Shown: in pieces, positions 52,036 to 59,967 of the stretch
Numbering within the stretch: the first letter of the stretch is position 1
Layout: each line of letters starts with the position of its first letter
Source of the DNA: CBDVBE01 sp964543525
Lineage (GTDB): Bacteria; Fibrobacterota; Chitinivibrionia; Chitinivibrionales; JANQEN01
DNA: 64,000 bases
Assembly (NCBI GenBank): GCA_964543525.1
Contig: CAZIYW010000003.1
Span: 44,642-108,641, forward strand
Reading direction: 5' to 3'
Notes under the pieces: model-generated
Told to the model about the DNA's origin: nothing
Database searches by the model: none
Seen by the model: only the letters and a program-made list of their open reading frames with translations
Made by a program: the position numbers and the translations under genes

Positions 52036-55000
52036 ATGTCTTTAAAAAAATGCATCTTCATAATACCCTTAATAACCGGTATACTTCATCTTATGTTGTT
52101 TTTTTGCGGTGATCCGACAAAACCCGATTTTGATCGGCCACCGGAAATAGAAAATGGGAAAGCGATAGTAACCTCCGGGGCTCTTGAGCTTGATTCCGCT
52201 TATCTTATGTATATAGAGGCAACCGGTTTGGGCACCTTGACCTATCAATGGTACAAAAATAGTGATGCCATAACCGGCGCAACACACGACACTCTTGTAT
52301 TTCCGGCACTGTCCTTCTCAGATACAGGAATGTATTATTGTATTGTCTCAAACGAATATGGTTCCGATACCAGTTTAACCGATACGTTACGGATCACAAT
52401 ACCGGATAATAGTCCACCGCTGATTCTTAATAAAAAAGCTGTGTTGCATTCCGGATCTCAACAGTTTGATTCATTATATACCATTTATATCCAGGCTGTT
52501 GGAGGTGGAACCTTAACCTATCAGTGGTATAAGAATAATTCAGCTGTTACAAATGCAAAAGATGATTCTCTTGAATTCTCACCGCTGCTGGTATCGGATA
52601 CGGGTGTCTACCACTGTATAGTGACTAACGCCTTTGGCTCGGATACGAGCTTGACCGATACTATTACATACACCATATCAGACAATACCCCACCAAGCAT
52701 TCTTAATGGGCAAGCGATCCAGACGTCAGGAATACCAGAATTTGATTCTGCCTATTTTATGTATATTCAGGCTATAGGGAGTGACACGTTAAAATATCAG
52801 TGGTACAAGAATGGTGCTGCTGTTTCAAATGAGACAGATGATACGCTGTTGTTTACCGGTTTAACTTTCTCAGATACCGGTACTTATCAATGTATTGTTA
52901 CCAATCCCTATGGTTCAGATACCAGTCTCACGAATAAACTACAGATAACAGTTACTGATAGTGTTCCAACCATATTACATGGAAAAGTAATACAAACATC
53001 AGGTGTACCAAAACTGGATTCATTTTTTGTATTGTATGTGGATGCTGTTGGCAGAGATACTCTGAACTTTCTGTGGTATAAGAATGATACTATTATCAGC
53101 AGATTTGAAAGTGACTCAATGAAATTCTCTGCTCTGGAATATGCAGATTCTGGTGTATATCATTGCATTGTCTCCAATAAATTAGGTTCCGATACTAGCT
53201 TGGCCTATACCCTGCATGTTGTATCAGACAGTACTCCTCCAGTGATTCTTAATAATAAAGCAATTCTTACTTCGGGGACACCTAAGCTTGACTCATCTTT
53301 TGTAATGTATATACAGGCGATAGGCAGTGATACGCTGAAATACCAATGGTATAAGAATAATTCGCCTATGGCTGGCAATACTGACGATTCCCTAAAGTTT
53401 TCTACTTTGGGATTATCTGATTCTGGTGTTTACCAATGCTTTGTTATGAATGTTTTTGGATCAGATACCAGCAACAAGCATAATCTTCGATTGAACAATA
53501 CCAATCCTAAGTATACAGTAACATTTGACTCAAAGGGCGGTAGTGCTGTTGTTTCACAGACAGTGGACTCTGGGGGATTGGTAGCTGAACCTGTAGCTCC
53601 AACGTATACAGGTTACAATTTCGTAGGTTGGTTCAAAGAATCTACTTGTATTAACGCCTGGTTATTTTCAAGTGAAAGGGTTACTTCAGACATAACCTTA
53701 TACGCAAAGTGGTCAAAATACCCTGTGTTTACAGTAAAATTTAATTCACAAGGCGGTAGTCTTGTAGATTCCCAAAGTGTTGATTCAGGCGGGGTTGCCA
53801 CAAAACCCATAGACCCCACCTATACAGGATATACATTCGGCGGATGGTTTAAAGAACCAGCGTGTTCCAACTCATGGTTATTCAACAGTGATAAAATAAT
53901 TTCTAATGTAGTCTTATTTGCTAAGTGGACAGCTGTCATTTATTCAATAACATATCACCTTGATGGTGGTAACAATCCTTCCGGCAATCCAGATTCATAC
54001 ACTATTGAGTCACATCTGATAACCTTTCAGAATCCATCAAAATCCGGTTTTATATTTGAAGGATGGTATTCTGATCCAGGATTCAATAACCAGGTAACAG
54101 GAATTCCGGCTGGCAGTACAGGCGATATTGAGCTGTATGCCAAATGGGGTTGGAGCTACACGGTAACTTTTGACGGGCAAGGTGCCACAACAGATCCTGA
54201 TCCTGCAAGTATAACCGTTACCTCACCAGCTACAACAATCGGTAGTTTACCGTCCAATCCAATAAAGACCGGGTATACATTCGGCGGATGGTTTACAGCA
54301 ATCAATGGAGGCGGAACGGCATTTACTGCTTACACAATTGTAACTGGTAATATAACTGTTTTTGCTAAGTGGACAATAAACACATTTACTGTTAATTTTA
54401 ATTCTCACGGAGGCACCTATGTTGATTCTTATAATAATGTACCATATAACAGTACAATAAAAGAACCAACACCTCCAACTCTTTCACAATATACCTTTAT
54501 GGGATGGTATAAAGATCAAGCGTATACAGACGATTGGGATTTTGATAATGATCGTGTAACCAGTACTATTACACTTCATGCAAAGTGGGAAAAGACTACC
54601 TACGTATTAACAATTTATGTTTCCCCGACAGGTTATGGAACAGTTACACCTGCAAGTGGTACTGCTTTTGACGCAGGGACAGTTGTAAGATTAAAGGCAA
54701 CTTCAGCAAATGTAAATCACTATGCTTTTAATAATTGGACAGGTGATGCATCTGGAAACAATTCATCTACTACGGTTACAATGGACAGGGACAAGATAGT
54801 GACTGCCAACTTTATTGAATTGACAAACAATGCTCCAATAGTTGAAGAATTAGTGATGAATTTTACTTATGTTACACTTAGCACGGAAAGTCAATTTACA
54901 TTTAAAATAAGAGACAATGATGGAGATGTAATGCATTGGCAAATGCTATATGAAAGTTCGGACGGAGGCGTAGTAAAATACACGCCTTCATCGGGTGATA

Positions 55001-55143
55001 TAACTGGTAGTGGGGAACAGTATCTCACGGTTATAGGTGTTGCGACCGGAACTTTTACTCCTAAATTAGTTGTAAGCGATGACTATGGAGGCTCAACAAT
55101 TGAGACTTCTGACACAAGAGCAATACTTGATATGAAGAAATAG
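52036..55143 (+). CDS. Large surface lipoprotein with Ig-like and InlB repeats
   Basis: 1035 residues. Signal sequence ends MLFFC-GDPTKPDF (Cys24 with Phe at -1). Five tandem Ig-like modules of about 90-92 residues follow (starting near bases 52144, 52420, 52696, 52971 and 53241), each with YQWYKN-like and SDTGVYxCIVxNxxGSDTS pieces. Then five Listeria-Bacteroides InlB B-repeats (53513-54590; TVTFDSKGGS, GYTFGGWF and LYAKW signatures), one divergent InlB module (GYGTVTPASGTAFDAGT) and a C-terminal cadherin-like domain. No catalytic motif. It is an adhesin or substrate-binding surface protein. The gene is AT-richer than the pilus genes. AAAGGAAA precedes the ATG. Confidence 0.85.
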   Translation: MSLKKCIFIIPLITGILHLMLFFCGDPTKPDFDRPPEIENGKAIVTSGALELDSAYLMYIEATGLGTLTYQWYKNSDAITGATHDTLVFPALSFSDTGMYYCIVSNEYGSDTSLTDTLRITIPDNSPPLILNKKAVLHSGSQQFDSLYTIYIQAVGGGTLTYQWYKNNSAVTNAKDDSLEFSPLLVSDTGVYHCIVTNAFGSDTSLTDTITYTISDNTPPSILNGQAIQTSGIPEFDSAYFMYIQAIGSDTLKYQWYKNGAAVSNETDDTLLFTGLTFSDTGTYQCIVTNPYGSDTSLTNKLQITVTDSVPTILHGKVIQTSGVPKLDSFFVLYVDAVGRDTLNFLWYKNDTIISRFESDSMKFSALEYADSGVYHCIVSNKLGSDTSLAYTLHVVSDSTPPVILNNKAILTSGTPKLDSSFVMYIQAIGSDTLKYQWYKNNSPMAGNTDDSLKFSTLGLSDSGVYQCFVMNVFGSDTSNKHNLRLNNTNPKYTVTFDSKGGSAVVSQTVDSGGLVAEPVAPTYTGYNFVGWFKESTCINAWLFSSERVTSDITLYAKWSKYPVFTVKFNSQGGSLVDSQSVDSGGVATKPIDPTYTGYTFGGWFKEPACSNSWLFNSDKIISNVVLFAKWTAVIYSITYHLDGGNNPSGNPDSYTIESHLITFQNPSKSGFIFEGWYSDPGFNNQVTGIPAGSTGDIELYAKWGWSYTVTFDGQGATTDPDPASITVTSPATTIGSLPSNPIKTGYTFGGWFTAINGGGTAFTAYTIVTGNITVFAKWTINTFTVNFNSHGGTYVDSYNNVPYNSTIKEPTPPTLSQYTFMGWYKDQAYTDDWDFDNDRVTSTITLHAKWEKTTYVLTIYVSPTGYGTVTPASGTAFDAGTVVRLKATSANVNHYAFNNWTGDASGNNSSTTVTMDRDKIVTANFIELTNNAPIVEELVMNFTYVTLSTESQFTFKIRDNDGDVMHWQMLYESSDGGVVKYTPSSGDITGSGEQYLTVIGVATGTFTPKLVVSDDYGGSTIETSDTRAILDMKK

Positions 55144-55716
55144 CAAGGTGAAGCAGTTTGCGTATTTGATTTTCCTATTAAATTATGCTAGGTGGAAATA
55201 GATGATTCATTATCATCCTGGCTTTTTAATATTTTCTAAATTAAATGGTGGAATACTTTTGATTACGTGTATGTTTTTAACATGGGCGTTAATTGGAGAA
55301 TAATAAGTAGATAAAAAATAGCTGCCACACATGAGATTTCTGTGAACCTCACAATAATAAATGTTTAGAGACACACAAAAAAGTTGGATTTGGATAAATA
55401 TTTTTTTCTTCTCAATTCTGCTCAATTAAAATTTGTAAAATTATTATATTATTGCTTTGTATAATTATTTTGCTGGTTTCATAACTGTATAAAAAACAAT
55501 ATGTTAAAATATATAAGATATTTTAAATTGCCTTTCTAATTGCTCAATATATTAAGCGAAAAATATCTTTATCATCCGATTTTTCATGCTTAGACACCTT
55601 GCTTCTTCTATATTAGATAATAAAGCAGGTAATGCTACTATGAGGGTGTTTGAACGGTTCAATTGCTGCGAAAATTACAAAAGTAAAATTTAACCTAAAA
55701 GTAAAGGGAGGGGTTT
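55144..55716. other. Intergenic region before the GH31 gene
   Basis: About 570 bp, very AT-rich, no credible gene. It contains the second copy of the near-palindrome (55542-55558) and, right before the GH31 start, the ribosome site GGGAGGGG (55706 onward). No terminator was identified after the 1035-residue lipoprotein gene. Confidence 0.5.
55542..55558. promoter_or_regulatory. Near-palindrome GCTCAATATATTAAGCG, copy 2
   Basis: Identical over 17 bases to 48929-48945 and again preceded by TAAT plus one base. It is 159 bp before the GH31 start. Exact conservation in two AT-rich promoters 6.6 kb apart suggests a shared binding site. Confidence 0.6.
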
Positions 55717-58437
55717 ATGAGAAAACCTAAATTTTTTATGGGAAAATATTGGGTGTGGAGATTACCTATAATAATGTGGAGATTACCTATAATAAATTTA
55801 ATCTTACTATTAGCGTTTAATAGTTCTTTTGCAGTACCTCTTGGCGATATTCAGAGTTTTGAGTGGAACGATGCAGAAAAGAGGGTGGATATCTCTTGCG
55901 GAACACCAAAAGTACGGATTATCTTTTATAAAGATGATATTTTCAGGATTTGGACCTCGTCTTCCTCGGGCTCATGGAGTGAAGAACCACCCAAAGAACT
56001 TGTAATTTATAAAGGGGAACCGATAAAACCGACTATCGAATCATCCAACACTTCATATTATCTAATTAAAACATCTGATTGCGCATTAAGGGTTTATAAA
56101 ACTCCTTGCAAATTCGGTTTATTTGATGCTAATAATAGTAATCCGGTTTTTGAGGAAGCGTCCCCTATTAACCTCGGTTCCTCAACAGTTCAAACTCTCA
56201 CCCGTAAAACGGATGAACATTTTTATGGATGTGGAGCATATAATGGTCACTATTGCCTAACGGATTTGACTGTTCCGGCCAGATATGTACAGAAATATGA
56301 AATAAACGGAAGTCCGAATCCTGCCCCGTTTTATGTGTCGCGTCTAGGGTATGGGGCTTTCAGAAACACCTGGAATAATACCGGAAGCTATGTGTTTAAA
56401 TCAACGGTTACAACGTCCCATGGCGAAAACCGCTTTGACTGCTACTATTTTTATGGCCCTTCCCTGAAAAAAGTGCTTCGTGGTTATACGGATATTACAG
56501 GGAAGCCCTATATGACTCCTATATGGGGTCTTGAAATTGGTATTGCGGGTTATTATACCAATGCGAGTTCCGAATTCGGTCTCGCCATTGATTGTGCCAA
56601 GAGATGGGCGGAAAGTGGTATCCCTATTGGCTGGTGGTTCCCCAATGACAGCTACTATGCTCAGCTTAACGATGTTGAGCCGGCCGTTCCTAAATTAAAA
56701 GCACTTAATATGTGGACGGGAGCATGGTGCGGAAAAGTATTTGAGGATATTAACAATGCTACAAAGTGTGTAAGGGATTGGGGGATACGAGGTTTTAAAC
56801 TGGATTGTTCCTGGATTGGTTCCGGTGGGAAATTTTGCTTTAACACTCTTCAATCAACCGGGCCCGGTGGCCTTGAAGCTCTTTCTTCTGATTCAGCACG
56901 TAGTTTTCAGTGGACCACTGCCGGGTGGGCAGGTTCACAACGGTTTTCACATGCATGGACCGGGGACCAGTACGGTACGATGGAGTGGCTCAGGTGGCAT
57001 ATTCCAACCATCACTGGAGCCTGCATGTCCGCAATGAATGGGACAACAGTGGACCTGGCTGCTATTTTTGATGGCAATGAACCGGAAGCAAAAGGAGCCA
57101 CGCTCTATATCCGCTGCTGGCAATGGCAAATGTGGATGCCATATTTGTATCTTATGGACGGTTGGTCCCCACCGCTTCACAGAATGCCTTGGGATCGTTG
57201 CCCGTCATATATCGATCCGGTTCTTAAACCAAGTATGAAATTAAAAACACGTCTTACTCCCTATATGTATACATTGTGCGCCGATGCTTATCAAACGGGT
57301 GTCCCGGCCCAGCGCCCGCCGATGCTTGAATTCCCTGATGATCGTACAACTTGGGATGAAGGGACATCATCAGATACGAAATGCAAACAGGAATATATGC
57401 TTGGTCCATGGTTTTTGATCCGACCTGTATATGAAAAAGTTTCAAACTCAACCCAGATTACGATGTGGCTGCCAGGAACTTCAGATGAGAACTGGATACA
57501 GTATTATACCGGACAGGTCGCTGCCGGAGCTCAGAATGTTCAATGCGAAGTTGGGTTAGCGCCCAATACCTATGACGCAAATAAACCACCGGCTATCCCT
57601 GTATGGGTGCGCGAAGGCGCCATTGTACCTATGTGGCCGGCCCAATATTACAATTCCAGCAATGTGCTGATAAAGCCTAATAACTTAGGTAATACATTAA
57701 AAAATTCCACCACGGCTGTTACCGGCCCGTGGACCTTTGATATTTATCCAAGTCGTAAAAAAGCTACCAATTTCTCCATGTACGAAGATGATGGTTTAAC
57801 AAGAGATTATAAGAATAACAAATTTGCTCGAACTCTGATTACCAGCGACGCAACTCAGGCTAGCGGACGCTTTATTGTAAATATTGGTGCTACTATTGGT
57901 GATTATACAGGCAAGCCAGTGAAAAAAACTTATATAGCTACTATACATACAGGAATAATATCCCCCAAGAAAAAACCACTCTCAAATGGTGTGAAAATAA
58001 ATGGTGTTGTTGTCTCTGAAAAAGCGGATTCCGCAAGTTTGGTATCTTCATCTGAAGGCTGGTGGTGGAATAGGATAAAGAACGGAGTTGTTTACGTTAA
58101 AACACAGGAAGTGTCAACAAGCTCTTCAGTTGAGATGGTTGTTGATTTAGACATGACTGGTGTTAATTCTGATGTTGATATAACAAAAAAAGAATTACTT
58201 AATAAATTTTCACTTTTTTGTAATGCGGGTAAATTAAGGCTTTCTTTTGAAAATATGTTTACAGGCGAAATGAAAGCGTCTATTTACAACCTGAATGGTA
58301 GGTTAATAACACAGAAAATGATACATGTTGAGCAAAGTAAAGCTGAAGTGTGGGACACAGAAGTGAGTGGAATCTATATATTGAAGCTCGAGTACAAAGG
58401 AAGAATGGTTTTCAGGAAATTTACTGCCCGCAATTAA
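55717..58437 (+). CDS. Secreted GH31 glycoside hydrolase with type IX-like sorting domain
   Basis: 906 residues. A 40-residue hydrophobic signal region (ending SSFAVPLG) precedes an N-terminal beta domain and the GH31 (beta/alpha)8 barrel: GIRGFKLDCSW holds the expected nucleophile Asp (about D363) and HAWTGDQYGT the acid/base Asp (about D417); RCWQWQMWMPYLYLMDG and IPVWVREGAIVPM are family landmarks. The D363-D417 spacing is short and the nucleophile motif is KLDCSW rather than WxDMNE, so the substrate (alpha-glucoside, xyloside, galactoside or N-acetylgalactosaminide) cannot be assigned. The last 80 residues (YNLNGRLITQKM, SGIYILKLEYKGR, FRKFTARN) look like a T9SS type A sorting domain. Confidence 0.88.
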   Translation: MRKPKFFMGKYWVWRLPIIMWRLPIINLILLLAFNSSFAVPLGDIQSFEWNDAEKRVDISCGTPKVRIIFYKDDIFRIWTSSSSGSWSEEPPKELVIYKGEPIKPTIESSNTSYYLIKTSDCALRVYKTPCKFGLFDANNSNPVFEEASPINLGSSTVQTLTRKTDEHFYGCGAYNGHYCLTDLTVPARYVQKYEINGSPNPAPFYVSRLGYGAFRNTWNNTGSYVFKSTVTTSHGENRFDCYYFYGPSLKKVLRGYTDITGKPYMTPIWGLEIGIAGYYTNASSEFGLAIDCAKRWAESGIPIGWWFPNDSYYAQLNDVEPAVPKLKALNMWTGAWCGKVFEDINNATKCVRDWGIRGFKLDCSWIGSGGKFCFNTLQSTGPGGLEALSSDSARSFQWTTAGWAGSQRFSHAWTGDQYGTMEWLRWHIPTITGACMSAMNGTTVDLAAIFDGNEPEAKGATLYIRCWQWQMWMPYLYLMDGWSPPLHRMPWDRCPSYIDPVLKPSMKLKTRLTPYMYTLCADAYQTGVPAQRPPMLEFPDDRTTWDEGTSSDTKCKQEYMLGPWFLIRPVYEKVSNSTQITMWLPGTSDENWIQYYTGQVAAGAQNVQCEVGLAPNTYDANKPPAIPVWVREGAIVPMWPAQYYNSSNVLIKPNNLGNTLKNSTTAVTGPWTFDIYPSRKKATNFSMYEDDGLTRDYKNNKFARTLITSDATQASGRFIVNIGATIGDYTGKPVKKTYIATIHTGIISPKKKPLSNGVKINGVVVSEKADSASLVSSSEGWWWNRIKNGVVYVKTQEVSTSSSVEMVVDLDMTGVNSDVDITKKELLNKFSLFCNAGKLRLSFENMFTGEMKASIYNLNGRLITQKMIHVEQSKAEVWDTEVSGIYILKLEYKGRMVFRKFTARN
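55754..55795 (+). repeat. Perfect 21-bp tandem duplication in the signal-peptide coding region
   Basis: TGTGGAGATTACCTATAATAA occurs twice in a row (55754-55774 and 55775-55795), encoding WRLPIIM then WRLPIIN. The unit is seven codons, so copy-number changes keep the frame and only lengthen or shorten the signal region. Confidence 0.9.
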
Positions 58438-58490
58438 TTTTAAATTGATTTGTGAATTTGTTCTATACTTTTCAAAAAAGGAAGGAAGAA

Positions 58491-59882
58491 ATGGCTAAAA
58501 GGAGAAAAATGCTTAAATTCGTGTACTCACTGGTTTGTATTTCAGGAATTTTTATTTCCATAAATGCTGCAACAAATGCGAGGATATATGCTCTGGGATC
58601 AGCATATTTTTTAGGTGATATTCTTAATTCCGTCGGACAAGGGTGGCAAATGCTTGGTTATCCTGATCAAATACAAGGTTCTGCTGATTTTACCGGACCA
58701 AGGGGAAAACCTGGTCCTGTGGTTATAGTTAAATCCTTAGGTGAAAATGTTGCTATCGGCACAACTCTAAACACTTTTGATCGCAGGACCGGAGGAAGTG
58801 TACTTGCTAGTACCGGTTTCTTGAAGGAAGCAATTTTAATAACGCCGGAACCTGATACAAAGCAGGATAAATTTCCTAACTGGCCACAGCTCCATTTAGG
58901 GTTTAAAATTGGGGAGCAGAAGATAGGTATTGATGCTTTTTATGAAACACAGAATTATGGAAAGAGAAGAAGTGGAACGAGTATTGACACCTTGGCAAAT
59001 ATGACCAGCAATAGTGAATATAAACTGAATACATCAGTTCACAATGTCGGCGGGAAAATAAGTGCCCGTTTTGCTTTTGGAAATTTTGCCTGGAACCCAT
59101 GGTTTTCTTATGGAGTGCCTTTTCTAGCCGGATCCGCACGAGATGAGTTGTTGTCCAGTAAAATTACCGGAACTGATACGGTTACACTCTCAGTTATTGA
59201 TGCTAAGTATACAATGGAGGGTGCAGATAGGATGTTAACCTTCGGTTCTTGTTTGGATTATACATTCGGTGACTGGGGATGGGCAATTATTGGTGGATGG
59301 TATAGAAATGAAACCTTCCAGTTCAAATCAGATGTACACGAATACTCAACAGTAAATGGTACTTCCGTTTACGATGATAGAAAAATTGATTTATCTGCAC
59401 GTTGGGATAATAAATATTACGATTATTTTGCATCGATTACTCCTAATATTTTCGATGATTTTCTTATTGGATTTGAATATCAGGGTGGATTTAATATTAT
59501 TGATCGATATTATGATGATAAATCTGAGAATGATACTGCGGTAACAACCTTTTATAATGATATCATTGTTGCGATGGAGAAACCTCTTGAAGTGAATAGA
59601 TCGTGGTGTGATAAATTCACACCTCGAGGTTCTCTACGTTATAGTTTTGGGCGAGTAACTGAAACTGTTGAAATGGTAAACGGGAGTGTTGAAGAAACTA
59701 TAGAATCTATTTCCACTATGAATGGAGACTTGGAGGGAATGGCGATATTCTTCGGTTTTGGCTATGTAAAAAAACGCATGACAATAGATTTCGCTATGCG
59801 ACTGCTCAATTGGAACTCGTTGGGATTAATACAGGGAGCTCCTCCCGCGTCAGTGACAATGACTGTAGATTTACATAAGTAA
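58491..59882 (+). CDS. Outer-membrane beta-barrel protein following the GH31 gene
   Basis: 463 residues from ATG 58491 (AAGGAAGGAAG before it). Signal peptide MLKFVYSLVCISGIFISINAA, then a strand-turn pattern with many aromatic and Gly residues (ISARFAFGNFAWNPWFSYGV, WGWAIIGGWYRNETF, MAIFFGFGYVKKRMTIDFAMRLL) and a C-terminal strand ending TVDLHK. The size and layout suggest a 14-18 strand porin-like barrel. It follows the GH31 gene by 53 bp, so it may take up the released sugars (inference). No named family. Confidence 0.75.
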   Translation: MAKRRKMLKFVYSLVCISGIFISINAATNARIYALGSAYFLGDILNSVGQGWQMLGYPDQIQGSADFTGPRGKPGPVVIVKSLGENVAIGTTLNTFDRRTGGSVLASTGFLKEAILITPEPDTKQDKFPNWPQLHLGFKIGEQKIGIDAFYETQNYGKRRSGTSIDTLANMTSNSEYKLNTSVHNVGGKISARFAFGNFAWNPWFSYGVPFLAGSARDELLSSKITGTDTVTLSVIDAKYTMEGADRMLTFGSCLDYTFGDWGWAIIGGWYRNETFQFKSDVHEYSTVNGTSVYDDRKIDLSARWDNKYYDYFASITPNIFDDFLIGFEYQGGFNIIDRYYDDKSENDTAVTTFYNDIIVAMEKPLEVNRSWCDKFTPRGSLRYSFGRVTETVEMVNGSVEETIESISTMNGDLEGMAIFFGFGYVKKRMTIDFAMRLLNWNSLGLIQGAPPASVTMTVDLHK

Positions 59883-59967
59883 ACTGATCTCAGGTCGTTT
59901 TTTTAAGATGAATATTGGTTGATATGTCATCAAGGTTTGGTGTAAGTCGATCACCATCATTCGATAT

